NCBI GenBank assembly: GCA_905233685.1 | Contig: CAJOEZ010000009.1 | Coordinates: forward strand, 1 to 64,000 | Direction of reading: 5' to 3' | Length of the DNA stretch: 64,000 nt | Origin: an uncultured Bacteroidales bacterium | Lineage (GTDB): Bacteria; Bacteroidota; Bacteroidia; Bacteroidales; F082 | In this document: positions 24,776-33,111 of the stretch, piece after piece | Layout of the letters: each line of letters begins with the position of its first letter | Position numbering within the stretch: the stretch's first letter is position 1 | Program-made: the position numbers and the translations under genes | The notes under the pieces: model-generated | The model's database searches: none | Told to the model about the DNA's origin: nothing | Seen by the model: only the letters and a program-made list of their open reading frames with translations

Positions 24776-26611
24776 ATGAAAAAGCAGCCAAAAACTTTCG
24801 CCCGCGTCCTCACCTACGTTAAGCCCTATTGGGTTTCCATCGTGCTGAACCTCGTGTTCAACTTGGTCACGATATTCTTCTCATTGTTCTCCTTCGCGTT
24901 GGTCGGGCCGTTCCTCACCTTGTTATTCAAGGAAGGCGCGGTGGAAGTCGTGGCCAAACCTGAATTTTCTTTCACCTCCGACTACCTGATGGGCTACCTC
25001 AACTGGTTCATGAGCAGCCTCATCGCCGAGGGAGGCAAACACCATGCGCTGGTCTTCATGTGCCTGTTGCTGCTTGCGGCGTTTTTCTTCCGCAATCTTG
25101 GACGATTCTTCGCCTGCTATTTCATGGCCAACGTGCGCGTGGGTGCCGTCCACGACCTGCGCCGCGATGTCTATAACAAAATCCTCATCCTGCCCCTTTC
25201 CTTCTACCACAGCCGGCAGAAAGGCGACACTTTGTCACGCATCACCACTGACGTTCAAGAAGTTGAGGTTTCGATCTTGAACTATTTGGAAATGCTCATC
25301 AAAGACCCGCTGACCATCATCTTTTTCTTCCTTTTCATGGTAACTTTGAGTCCCAAATTAACGCTCTTTGTGATTCTAGTCCTGCCCATCGCGGGACTGC
25401 TCATCGGCAAGGTTGGCAAGATGCTGAAAAAGGAGTCTAAGGAAGGCCAGACCAAGCTGGCGGGCATCATCTCCACCGTGGAAGAGACCATTTCTGGACT
25501 GCGTATTATAAAGGCTTTCAACGCGATACGCTATTCAAGCGACAAGTTTGAAGAGCAGAACAGCGACTACACCAAGGTGCTGCGCGGCATCCATCGCAAG
25601 CGCGACATGAGTTCGCCGATGAGCGAGTTTTTGTCTTCGGCGGTGGTCATTTTGGTGCTGTGGTTCGGCGGCAAACTCATCCTTGGTGGCAGCAACCACA
25701 TCGATGCGGGCAGCTTCATCAGCTACATCGTCGTCTTCTCACAAATCATCACTCCTGCCAAGTCGTTCTCGCAAGGCTACTACAATGTGCAGAAAGGTGT
25801 GGCCTCAGCAGAAAGAATTTTCGAAATCTTAGACGCCGAAGAGGTGATTACGGAGAAGGAAGACGCATTGGAAATCAAAGACTTCAAAGATTGCATCGAA
25901 TACAAGGACGTACATTTTAGCTACGGCAAGGACGAGGTCTTGAAAGGTGTCAATTTGAAAATCGACAAAGGCAAGTTCGTGGCCCTCGTCGGTGAGAGTG
26001 GCGGCGGCAAATCCACCATGGCCGACCTTCTGCCGCGCTTTTATGAAGTCGGAGTAGGCTCAGTCTGCATCGACGGGCACGACATCCGCGACTACAAAAT
26101 CAGCGACCTGCGCGGCTTGATGGGCATCGTTTCTCAAGACACCATCCTCTTCAACGACACCGTATTTAATAATATCGCTTTTGGGATGGAAAATGTCTCG
26201 AAAGAGAAGGTCATCGAAGCCGCCAAAATCGCCAACGCTCACGAGTTCATCATGGAATTGGAACACGGCTACGACACCCGCATCGGCGACCGTGGCATGA
26301 ACCTCAGCGGCGGTCAAAGGCAAAGACTAAGCATCGCCCGTGCCGTGCTGAAGAACCCGCCCATTCTCATCTTGGACGAAGCCACATCCTCGTTAGACAC
26401 TGAAAGCGAGCGACTTGTGCAAGATGCCTTGTCGAAGGTGATGAGCCAGCGTACTTCCATTGTTATCGCACACCGTCTGTCCACAATCCAACACGCCGAT
26501 GAAATCGTGGTGCTCCAAAAAGGCCAAATCATCGAGCGCGGCAAGCATGATGAATTGATTGCGCTTGGCGGGATTTACAAGAAACTCACTGACTTACAGT
26601 CCATCGGATAA
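24776..26611 (+). CDS. msbA: ABC exporter, MsbA-type lipid A/lipid flippase
   Basis: A 611-residue half-transporter: an exporter-type transmembrane domain (about 1-335, six helices with the FYHSRQKGDTLSRITTDVQEV coupling region) fused to an ATPase domain with Walker A GESGGGKS (about 405-412), the LSGGQRQRLSIARAVL signature (about 512), Walker B ILILDEATSSLD and the H-loop IAHRLST. MsbA homologues flip lipid A core across the inner membrane; multidrug exporters look alike, so the substrate is inferred. A short ATG-TTA-TGA frame overlaps its start. Confidence 0.85.
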   Translation: MKKQPKTFARVLTYVKPYWVSIVLNLVFNLVTIFFSLFSFALVGPFLTLLFKEGAVEVVAKPEFSFTSDYLMGYLNWFMSSLIAEGGKHHALVFMCLLLLAAFFFRNLGRFFACYFMANVRVGAVHDLRRDVYNKILILPLSFYHSRQKGDTLSRITTDVQEVEVSILNYLEMLIKDPLTIIFFFLFMVTLSPKLTLFVILVLPIAGLLIGKVGKMLKKESKEGQTKLAGIISTVEETISGLRIIKAFNAIRYSSDKFEEQNSDYTKVLRGIHRKRDMSSPMSEFLSSAVVILVLWFGGKLILGGSNHIDAGSFISYIVVFSQIITPAKSFSQGYYNVQKGVASAERIFEILDAEEVITEKEDALEIKDFKDCIEYKDVHFSYGKDEVLKGVNLKIDKGKFVALVGESGGGKSTMADLLPRFYEVGVGSVCIDGHDIRDYKISDLRGLMGIVSQDTILFNDTVFNNIAFGMENVSKEKVIEAAKIANAHEFIMELEHGYDTRIGDRGMNLSGGQRQRLSIARAVLKNPPILILDEATSSLDTESERLVQDALSKVMSQRTSIVIAHRLSTIQHADEIVVLQKGQIIERGKHDELIALGGIYKKLTDLQSIG

Positions 26612-26614
26612 GCC

Positions 26615-26872
26615 ATGAAAAAGCGATTCACCTTTTCCACGGGAGAGCACATTGAGGCAGACCTTGAGGATTTACGAAACCTCTTGCGCAACAACCAGCA
26701 GTATTACGACAACTATCAGGATGTCCTCGGCTCTTTAGAAGACGACGACTACGTGGCGCGCGGCAACGGCTTCTGCGACCGCAAATACAGCGACGACTTC
26801 ATTGAAGGGCAGTTGGAGAAATATGCGCTGCGGGTGAAGGAAATCCAGAAATGGATTGCTGAATGGGAATAA
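26615..26872 (+). CDS. Conserved-looking small protein, unknown function
   Basis: An 85-residue soluble, acidic protein that starts three bases after the exporter stop and ends in a helix (LEKYALRVKEIQKWIAEWE). The sequence is hydrophilic with many Tyr/Asp residues and no signal peptide. The family is not recognised. Placement suggests co-translation with msbA. Confidence 0.55.
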   Translation: MKKRFTFSTGEHIEADLEDLRNLLRNNQQYYDNYQDVLGSLEDDDYVARGNGFCDRKYSDDFIEGQLEKYALRVKEIQKWIAEWE

Positions 26873-26887
26873 TTGCAAATTGCAATT
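26871..26887. promoter_or_regulatory. Inverted repeat AATTGCAA-A-TTGCAATT upstream of rhuM, possible operator
   Basis: A perfect 8-bp inverted repeat with a one-base centre lies just before the -7 element at 26903, covering the -33 region. It overlaps the stop codon of the previous gene. It could bind a regulator of the rhuM promoter; only the symmetry supports this. Confidence 0.35.
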
Positions 26888-26902
26888 TATGCAGAGTTTT
26901 AC

Positions 26903-26910
26903 TATTTTTG
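26903..26910 (+). promoter_or_regulatory. -7 element TATTTTTG of the rhuM remnant
   Basis: TATTTTTGC lies 20 bases before the ATG at 26930 and 16 bases after the inverted repeat. Confidence 0.55.
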
Positions 26911-26929
26911 CAGTTCAATTCAAGGAATC

Positions 26930-27654
26930 ATGAACGAGAACCAGATAGTCATATACAAGACAAACGACGGGCGAACGGCCATCGATGTTCGCATGGAAAA
27001 CGAAACTGTTTGGCTTACGCAAGCTCAAATGGCACAACTGTTTCAGAAAGACAGAACTGTCATCGGGCGTCATATTCGCAATGTATTCAAGGAAGGGGAA
27101 CTGGACGAAAGAGTGGTATGTGCAAATTTTGCACACACCACTCAACATGGCGCAATTAAAGGGAAGCAACAAAGGCAAGAGGTGGTCCTATACAACCTCG
27201 ATGTCATCATCTCCGTAGGCTATCGTGTGAAAAGCCAACGCGGTGTGCAGTTCCGCCAATGGGCCAACAGGGTGCTGAAAGACTATCTGTTGAAGGGTTA
27301 TGCCGTGAATGAGAAGATTCGTCGAAACCAAATCGGCGAACTACGTCAGTTAGTGCAGATGGTCGGCAGGACATTGCAAAACCAGCCCTTGCTGAACAAC
27401 GACGAAAACCAAGCCTTGTTTGACATTGTTGTGGATTACACCTACTTTCGTTCAGCGACGGCAACAAACGCATTGCCGCCACGCTGTTCCTGTGGTTCCT
27501 CAACAACAACGGCATCCTCTACCGCGAGGACGGCAGCAAACGCATAGCCGACAACACCTTGGTCGCATTGACCTTGATGATCGCCGAAAGCAAACCCGAG
27601 GAAAAAGATGTGATGGTGAAGGTGGTGGTGAACCTTATCAACCAGAAAAACTAA
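26930..27654 (+). pseudogene. RhuM-Fic family gene broken by an internal deletion and frameshift
   Basis: The first frame (ATG 26930) encodes the RhuM N-terminal domain: IVIYKTNDGRTAIDVR, WLTQAQMAQLF, GRHIRNVFKEGEL, FRQWANRVLKDYL, then VVDYTY. At about 27446-27450 the family sequence is interrupted. A different frame continues with SFSDGNKRIAATLFLWFLNN...DNTLVALTLMIAESKPEEKD...VVVNLINQKN and stops at 27654, which is the C-terminal Fic-like half (DGNKR motif) of the same kind of protein. From memory of full-length members (about 330 residues), roughly 80-95 codons, including the residue before the SFSDGNKR motif, are missing. The product is therefore most likely inactive. Confidence 0.78.
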
Positions 27655-27659
27655 AAACC

Positions 27660-28568
27660 ATGTCCAAAAACCAGCTCAACAAATACGTCTGGCTCATAGA
27701 GACGCTCTACAAAGCCAAGAAAATCACTCTGAAGGAAATCAACCGCAGGTGGCTCGAAACCGATTTGAGCGAGGGTCTGGAGATTCCGCGCCGCACGTTC
27801 CACACTTGGAAAAACACGGTGGAAGAGATGTTTGGCCTCGTCATTATGTGCGACAAACACGACGGCGACCGTTACTACATCGAGAACCGTGAGGACCTTG
27901 AAGGAGAAGGCCTGCAACGTTGGCTGCTCAACACCATGTCGGTCAGCAATATGCTGTTGGAAAACAAGTCGCTCAACGACCGCATTTTGTTGGAAAACAT
28001 TCCTTCGGGACAAGATTTCCTCGCCACGGTCATGGAGGCGATGAAGAAAAGCAAGGTGCTGGAAATCACCTATAAAAGTTATTGGAGGGAACGCGAAAGC
28101 ACTTTCAGAGTGGCACCCTATTGCGTAAAACTGTTCAGGCAAAGATGGTATTTGGTGGGTAACAGTGTTTACGAAGATAAAATCCGCATCTATTCTTTGG
28201 ACCGCGTTTTGGAGGTCCAACTGACGGACGAGCCTTTCAAATACCCTGACGATTTCAGCCCTGAGGTCTATTTTGAAGGCTTTTTCGGCGTGATTCACGA
28301 TGAGGATTGCACTTTGGAAAACGTGAAACTAAAGGTACGTGCCGACCAAGCCAACTATCTGCGTTCCTTGCCTTTGTATCTTTCGCAAGAAGAAACCGAA
28401 CGCAGCGTTGAATACAGCATTTTCACCTTGCGAGTCCGCCCAACCTTCGACTTCCAGCAAGAGCTCCTTTGGAACGGCGACGCGCTCGAAGTGCTGGAAC
28501 CGCTTTGGCTGCGTAAAGAGATGGCTAGCATGGTGAAACGGATGTGGGACAATTACAACTCAAAATGA
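27660..28568 (+). CDS. WYL-domain regulator
   Basis: The 302-residue product starts at the ATG at 27660, five bases after the rhuM remnant; an upstream extension to 27420 is only an alternative frame of the remnant. An N-terminal winged-helix-like segment (QLNKYVWLIETLYKAKKITLKEINRRW) is followed by a WYL region (about 120-200) with ITYKSYWRERESTFRVAPYCVKLFRQRWYLVGNS and the SLDR motif, and a C-terminal domain. WYL proteins are ligand-sensing transcription regulators, some of them in defence loci. It overlaps the exonuclease gene by four bases. Confidence 0.85.
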   Translation: MSKNQLNKYVWLIETLYKAKKITLKEINRRWLETDLSEGLEIPRRTFHTWKNTVEEMFGLVIMCDKHDGDRYYIENREDLEGEGLQRWLLNTMSVSNMLLENKSLNDRILLENIPSGQDFLATVMEAMKKSKVLEITYKSYWRERESTFRVAPYCVKLFRQRWYLVGNSVYEDKIRIYSLDRVLEVQLTDEPFKYPDDFSPEVYFEGFFGVIHDEDCTLENVKLKVRADQANYLRSLPLYLSQEETERSVEYSIFTLRVRPTFDFQQELLWNGDALEVLEPLWLRKEMASMVKRMWDNYNSK

Positions 28569-29059
28569 AAGATTTCGCCGCCATAGACTTCGAGACCGCC
28601 AACAACGAGCGCAGCAGCGTGTGCAGCGTCGGGGTGGTGATTGTCCGCGAGGGCGAGTTTGTGGACTCGTTCTATTCGCTTATCCAGCCGGAGCCGAACT
28701 ATTACCTGTATTGGAACACGCTCGTTCACGGCATCACCAAGGAGGACACCGAGGACGCGCCCGTGTTTCCATACGTCTGGCGACAAATCGAGCCGCTTAT
28801 TGAGGGCTTGCCGCTGGTGGCGCACAACAGTCCTTTCGATGAAGGCTGCCTGAAAGCTGTGATGCGTTGCTACCAGATGGATTACCCTGACTATCAGTTT
28901 TATTGCACTTGTCGCGCCTCACGAAAGCACTTTGGAAAACGATTGCCCAACCATCAACTGCACACCGTCGCTGAAGCCTGCGGCTATCACCTTTTCAACC
29001 ATCATCACGCCTTGGCCGATGCCGAGGCTTGCGCTTGGATTGCGCGGGAGATTTTGTGA
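28565..29059 (+). CDS. DEDDh 3'-5' exonuclease (DnaQ/epsilon-like)
   Basis: The 164-residue product starts at the ATG in the ATGA overlap with the WYL gene (28565). All exonuclease motifs are present: Exo I AIDFETAN (about 4-11), Exo II VAHNSPFDEG (about 84) and Exo III with catalytic His and Asp HHALADAEACA (about 148). Proteins of this size are stand-alone DnaQ-like nucleases acting on DNA or RNA ends. Translational coupling to a WYL regulator suggests joint control; a role in defence or repair is inference. Confidence 0.87.
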   Translation: MKDFAAIDFETANNERSSVCSVGVVIVREGEFVDSFYSLIQPEPNYYLYWNTLVHGITKEDTEDAPVFPYVWRQIEPLIEGLPLVAHNSPFDEGCLKAVMRCYQMDYPDYQFYCTCRASRKHFGKRLPNHQLHTVAEACGYHLFNHHHALADAEACAWIAREIL

Positions 29060-29107
29060 AATAGGAAATTTTTCCGACAAAAATGTCGTGAGAACCGAAT
29101 ATTTCCG

Positions 29108-29115
29108 TATTTTAG
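29108..29115 (+). promoter_or_regulatory. Variant -7 element TATTTTAG of pepD
   Basis: TATTTTAGCC lies 42 bases before the pepD ATG. It is the same TTAG variant seen before the NlpC/P60 gene, pgpH and mraZ. Confidence 0.35.
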
Positions 29116-29157
29116 CCGTTTGAAACAATTGAATCATCAACAATAAAAGCACTAATT

Positions 29158-30627
29158 ATGAGCACTATCAAAGACTTGGAACCGAATGGCGTGTGGAGGA
29201 ATTTCTACAGCTTGACGCAGATTCCGCGCCCTTCGAAGAAAGAAGCAAAGGTCATCGCTTTCATGAAAAAATGGGGCGAAGACCACGGATTGGAAACCCT
29301 CGTTGACCCTTGTGGCAACGTCATCATGCGCAAACCCGCCACGCCCGGCATGGAAAACCGCAAGGGCGTCATCCTGCAGGCCCACTTGGACATGGTGCCG
29401 CAAAAGAACGCCGACAAGGTGCACGATTTTGAGAACGACCCGATTGAAACCCACATCGAAGACGGTTGGGTGAAAGCCAACGGCACCACCCTCGGCGCCG
29501 ACGACGGCATGGGTGCCGCCGCTGCGATGGCCGTACTTGAAGCTACTGACTTGCAGCATGGTCCCGTCGAAGCCCTCTTCACCATCGACGAGGAAACCGG
29601 CATGACGGGTGCCAACAAACTCGAACCTGGCGTTCTCCATGGCGACATCCTCATGAACATGGACTCCGAGACTGAAGGCGAGCTCTACGTGGGTTGCGCC
29701 GGCGGCATCGACAACATTGGAACCTGGACGCCCACTTATGAGGCTGTTCCTGCTGGCATGACAGCTTATCGTCTGTTTGTCAAGGGATTGAAAGGCGGTC
29801 ACTCGGGCATGGACATCAACCTTGGCCGCGCCAACGCCAACAAGGTGCTGAACGCCATGCTGCTGATGGCGGCTGAAAAATACGGTCTGCGCCTCGCCTC
29901 CATCGACGGCGGCAGCCTGCGCAACGCCATCCCGAGAGAAGCCGAAGCCATCGTGGTCGTCCCCGAAGGCAAGAAGGCCGAGTTTGAGAAATACGCTGCT
30001 GAATACGAGGCCATTGCCAAGGAAGAGTTCACCAAAACCGAACCCGAGTTGGCCATCCTCTGCGAAGCCGCCGAGATGCCCAAACAAGTCATCGACGTGA
30101 AGACGCAGAACAACCTCTTCACGGCCATCGCCCGCTATCCCAACGGTGTGATTGCCATGTCGGAGGACTTTGAAGGCACCACTGAGACCTCGAGCAACCT
30201 CGCCACCATCAAGATGGAAGACGGCAAGATTGTGTGCGCCTCGCTGACCCGCAGCCTCGTGGACGCCGCCAAGGAAAAGCTAGCCGAGCAAATCCGCAAG
30301 AACCTCACCGACAACGGCGCAGAAGCCTATTCCACAGGCGATTACCCGGGCTGGAAACCCAACATCAACTCGCCCATCCTCAATACGATGAAGCGCGTTT
30401 ACAAGGAAAAGTTTGGCAAGGAACCCAAGGTGATGGTCATCCACGCCGGCTTGGAATGCGGCATCCTCGGCTCGAAGTACCCGCATTGGGACATGGTGAG
30501 CTTCGGCCCGACCTTAGTACACCCACATTCCCCCGACGAAGCCCTGCTCATCGAGAGCGTGCAGCCCTTCTGGGACTTCGTGGTCGAGACCTTGAAAAAC
30601 ATCCCCGAAAAGGAAGTGATTGCGTAA
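29158..30627 (+). CDS. pepD: Aminoacyl-histidine dipeptidase (cytosolic nonspecific dipeptidase)
   Basis: PepD (489 residues, M20 family) hydrolyses Xaa-His and many other dipeptides in the cytosol. Metal-binding HLDMVPQ is near residue 79, LGADDGMG near 118 with bridging Asp, catalytic Glu in DEETGMTG near 146, and the dimerisation-domain KGGHSGMDIN near 208. Codons are C-rich, fitting good expression. A terminator follows within 25 bases, so it is probably monocistronic. Confidence 0.94.
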   Translation: MSTIKDLEPNGVWRNFYSLTQIPRPSKKEAKVIAFMKKWGEDHGLETLVDPCGNVIMRKPATPGMENRKGVILQAHLDMVPQKNADKVHDFENDPIETHIEDGWVKANGTTLGADDGMGAAAAMAVLEATDLQHGPVEALFTIDEETGMTGANKLEPGVLHGDILMNMDSETEGELYVGCAGGIDNIGTWTPTYEAVPAGMTAYRLFVKGLKGGHSGMDINLGRANANKVLNAMLLMAAEKYGLRLASIDGGSLRNAIPREAEAIVVVPEGKKAEFEKYAAEYEAIAKEEFTKTEPELAILCEAAEMPKQVIDVKTQNNLFTAIARYPNGVIAMSEDFEGTTETSSNLATIKMEDGKIVCASLTRSLVDAAKEKLAEQIRKNLTDNGAEAYSTGDYPGWKPNINSPILNTMKRVYKEKFGKEPKVMVIHAGLECGILGSKYPHWDMVSFGPTLVHPHSPDEALLIESVQPFWDFVVETLKNIPEKEVIA

Positions 30628-30648
30628 GCAATTTATAATCAACAACTT

Positions 30649-30692
30649 GAAAAAGGCGAAATCAAGTTTGGTTTTGCCTTTTTCATTTTTTT
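30649..30692 (+). terminator. Rho-independent terminator after pepD
   Basis: The stem GAAAAAGGC (30649-30657) pairs with GCCTTTTTC (30676-30684), with additional inner A/T pairs, then a T-run. The loop is long (about 18 bases). Confidence 0.75.
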
Positions 30693-30703
30693 GAAGAAAA
30701 AAG

Positions 30704-30733
30704 TTGGAGCAAAGGAAATTCTTTGTATTTTTG
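30704..30733 (+). promoter_or_regulatory. Promoter of rpmH (TTG, 19-base spacer, TATTTTTG)
   Basis: A TTG at 30704-30706 and TATTTTTG at 30726-30733 are separated by 19 bases, matching the two-part Bacteroidetes promoter. The leader to the ATG at 30788 is about 50 bases. Confidence 0.65.
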
Positions 30734-30787
30734 CAGCCCGATTTCAAGGGATTCTACAGAAAAAATAACAAATAAATAGATAGAGAG

Positions 30788-30934
30788 ATGAAGCGCACTT
30801 ATCAACCTTCGAACAGAAAACGTAGAAACAAACACGGTTTCAGAGAAAGAATGTCAACGGCTAACGGCCGCAAGGTTTTGGCCCGCAGAAGAGCCAAAGG
30901 CAGAAAGAAACTTACCGTCTCTGACGAGTATTAA
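30788..30934 (+). CDS. rpmH: Ribosomal protein bL34
   Basis: A 48-residue, very basic protein with the bL34 sequence pattern [12 protein letters not shown]...[26 protein letters not shown]. It binds 23S rRNA in the large subunit. The length is normal. It is a single-gene unit between two terminators, in high-expression codons; rnpA, often next to rpmH in other phyla, is not adjacent. Confidence 0.97.
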   Translation: MKRTYQPSNRKRRNKHGFRERMSTANGRKVLARRRAKGRKKLTVSDEY

Positions 30935-30941
30935 ATTGAAG

Positions 30942-31030
30942 ATTTGACTTAGTCAAATTTCCGAAGCCGTTATATTTCTTTTTAAGGTAACGAAGGCGAC
31001 CCACTTGGGACTCGCCTTTTGTTGTTTTTC
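30942..31030 (+). terminator. Terminator region after rpmH
   Basis: Two hairpins: ATTTGAC/GTCAAAT (30942-30958, loop TTA), then a strong AAGGCGA/TCGCCTT stem (30993-30999 with 31012-31018) with inner CCC/GGG pairing, followed by TTTTGTTGTTTTT. The second is the likely terminator and could also serve the convergent methyltransferase gene. Confidence 0.85.
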
Positions 31031-31796
31031 ACTTTTCGCAACGGTAAATGATTTCCTCTCCCCTGCGCGCCAAGTGCATCCGCTCGCGCTGCTGGGCTGA
31101 AATCTCATAATAAAGCCTGTCTTCCGTCACCTTGAAGCCTGCCTTGCGCAGCACATCCGCGTAATCTCTACCGAACTGACGCACATGGTCGTATTGGCCA
31201 AACAAACGCTCGCGCTCCTTCGGGTCAGTGATGCTTGGGTCTTCAAACGTGTCAACATCGGGATTGATAGGGACTAACAGAATCGCCCATCCGCTAGGTT
31301 TCATGATGCGCTTGATTTCTGAAAAAGCCTTGTTGGCGTCATCGACATGTTCCAACACATGGTTGCAGATGACCACGTCGTAGGTGTCGCTCGGCTGGTC
31401 GATGGCCGTAACGTCCAAATGCAGGTCGGCAATGGGAGAATCAAGGTCGGCGGTGGTGTAGTCGAGGTTTTTCAAGGCGCGGAAACGCTTCAGGAACGGT
31501 TGTTCGGGCGCGAAATGCAACACTTTCAGCGGCGCAGTAAAAAAATCCGTTTTCTCCTTCAAATAGAGCCAAAGCAAGCGATGGCGCTCCAATGACAAGC
31601 ATTTGGGACACAGACGGTTATCCATCGCCTTGCCGTAGCCATAAGGCAAAAACTTGCGGAAATGGCCGCCGCAAATGGGACATTCTACCTTGTTTCCGAT
31701 ATAAAACGGCCGCACCAACAAACTGAAAAGATAACTCAATTTGATAAGCCACTGTCGGGGAAAAATCTTTGTAAATAAGGCTATTAGTTTCTTCAT
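31029..31796 (-). CDS. SAM-dependent methyltransferase with N-terminal zinc ribbon
   Basis: A 255-residue protein. The N-terminus (about 1-35) is hydrophobic and basic and may sit at the membrane. CPICGG and CPKC (about 39-65) form a zinc-ribbon-like pair. The class I methyltransferase core follows: VLHFAPEQ near 91, DLDSPIADLHLDVTAID, then YDVVICNHVLEHVDD near 140. Such proteins are common in surface-glycan loci. It is divergent from the glycosyltransferase gene 63 bases away, with overlapping promoters. The substrate is unknown. Confidence 0.82.
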   Translation of the reverse strand: MKKLIALFTKIFPRQWLIKLSYLFSLLVRPFYIGNKVECPICGGHFRKFLPYGYGKAMDNRLCPKCLSLERHRLLWLYLKEKTDFFTAPLKVLHFAPEQPFLKRFRALKNLDYTTADLDSPIADLHLDVTAIDQPSDTYDVVICNHVLEHVDDANKAFSEIKRIMKPSGWAILLVPINPDVDTFEDPSITDPKERERLFGQYDHVRQFGRDYADVLRKAGFKVTEDRLYYEISAQQRERMHLARRGEEIIYRCEK

Positions 31797-31821
31797 TTCC
31801 TGATAATCGCGATTGATTGCG

Positions 31822-31853
31822 CAAAAATACGCAAAGAATCCCTATCTTTGCAA
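31822..31853 (-). promoter_or_regulatory. Promoter of the methyltransferase gene (TTG, 21-base spacer, TATTTTTG)
   Basis: The minus strand has a -33 TTG (31853-31851) and a -7 TATTTTTG (31829-31822) 21 bases apart. The -33 overlaps the end of the divergent plus-strand -7 box, so the two promoters exclude one another physically. Confidence 0.55.
31843..31850 (+). promoter_or_regulatory. -7 element TATCTTTG of the GT2 gene
   Basis: TATCTTTGC lies only ten bases before the ATG at 31860, giving an almost leaderless message. It decides against the TTG start at 31848 inside the promoter. Confidence 0.55.
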
Positions 31854-31859
31854 AAAATA

Positions 31860-32846
31860 ATGAAAATGCAGTTTTCGATCATCATACCCGTCTATAACCG
31901 CCCACAGGAAGTCGATGAACTGTTGGAGAGTCTTTGCCATCAGACTATCAAGGACTTCGAGGTCGTTGTTGTGGAAGACGGCTCAACGGAAAAATGTGAA
32001 GCGGTTTGCCAAAAATACGCCGACCGTCTGCCTGTCAACTATTATTTTAAGCCCAATTCCGGTCCCGGACCCTCGCGCAACTACGGCGCCGAGCGCAGCG
32101 AAGGCGAATACCTTATTATATTAGACTCCGATGTCATTGTGCCTGACAACTACTTGGAAATCATCAAGAAAGAGCTGGAAAGGGAACCTTGCGATGCCTT
32201 CGGCGGTCCTGACCGTGCGCATCCGTCGTTTACGCTCATTCAGAAAGCCATCAACTACGCCATGACCTCTTTTTTCACCACAGGAGGCATTCGCGGCGGC
32301 AAACGGAAAATGGACAAATTCTATCCTCGCAGCTTCAATTTGGGCATCAAGAAAAGCGTTTTTGAAGCCTTAGGCGGTTTCGCGCCCATGCGCTACGGCG
32401 AGGATATTGACCTGAGTACCAGAATTTTCAAAGGTGGTTACAGCTGCCGTCTCTTCCCCGAGGCTTTCGTATATCACAAAAGGCGCGTTAAGTTCAGCTC
32501 GTTTTTCCGGCAGGTGAAGCATTCGGGCGAGGCGCGCGTCATCCTGAAGAACAAATACCCTGAGACCTTCAAGCTCGTGCACCTTTTGCCCGCCGCTTTT
32601 GTGGTCGGCAACCTGATTTTGGTCGCCTTGGGTCTTTTCTGCCATTGGATTTGGTTTGTCCCTATCCTACTCTACTGCCTTCTCGTCTTCATTGATTCTT
32701 TGTTGAAAAACAAGAGTTTGAAGGTCGCAGCACTCTCAATTCCAGCGGCTTACTGCCAATTGTTCGGCTATGGAACAGGTTTTCTCAGTGCCGCCTGGCG
32801 CGACATTTTAAGCAAAAAACAACCATCACAAACAGAAAAATCGTAA
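31860..32846 (+). CDS. Family 2 glycosyltransferase
   Basis: The 328-residue product starts at the ATG at 31860; a second ATG at 31866 is possible. A GT-A core begins QFSIIIPVYNRPQEV and has VVEDGSTEKC, the SGPGPSRNYGAERS segment, the DxD-like LDSDVIVP near 93, and GGFAPMRYGEDIDLSTRIF near 178. Two membrane helices at the C-terminus (about 245-300) anchor it to the inner membrane. It transfers a sugar from a nucleotide donor to a glycan or lipid; the specificity is unreadable. It opens the plus-strand glycan block. Confidence 0.88.
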   Translation: MKMQFSIIIPVYNRPQEVDELLESLCHQTIKDFEVVVVEDGSTEKCEAVCQKYADRLPVNYYFKPNSGPGPSRNYGAERSEGEYLIILDSDVIVPDNYLEIIKKELEREPCDAFGGPDRAHPSFTLIQKAINYAMTSFFTTGGIRGGKRKMDKFYPRSFNLGIKKSVFEALGGFAPMRYGEDIDLSTRIFKGGYSCRLFPEAFVYHKRRVKFSSFFRQVKHSGEARVILKNKYPETFKLVHLLPAAFVVGNLILVALGLFCHWIWFVPILLYCLLVFIDSLLKNKSLKVAALSIPAAYCQLFGYGTGFLSAAWRDILSKKQPSQTEKS

Positions 32847-32878
32847 CTTCGCCGCTTGTTACATAACCCATACTTATT

Positions 32879-33094
32879 ATGATTATCATGCTCAGCATAC
32901 TACTTATCATCGTTTTCTTTTTCTACGCTTTCAGTATGGTTATCAAGCTGATATTCAACCGAAAAATCAAGCGACTGAATCGAGAAACGGAACAATCTTC
33001 ACAAAGCGAGACCAAAGACAACGATAACGGGCAGAAAAGCCCGCGCATCAATCCCAATATTGGTGAATACACTGATTTTGAAGAAGTTGAATAG
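32879..33094 (+). CDS. Small single-span membrane protein (DUF4834-like)
   Basis: A 71-residue protein with one N-terminal transmembrane segment (residues 2-26) and a hydrophilic tail ending NPNIGEYTDFEEVE. The tail motif resembles DUF4834 proteins of Bacteroidota. The function is unknown. It lies 32 bases after the glycosyltransferase and 17 bases before the YfhO-like gene. Confidence 0.6.
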   Translation: MIIMLSILLIIVFFFYAFSMVIKLIFNRKIKRLNRETEQSSQSETKDNDNGQKSPRINPNIGEYTDFEEVE

Positions 33095-33111
33095 AAAAAT
33101 CCCACTACACT

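Noticed and set aside
27420-27659. An N-terminal extension of the WYL gene from 27420
   Set aside because: This is another frame of the RhuM-Fic remnant; the natural start is 27660.
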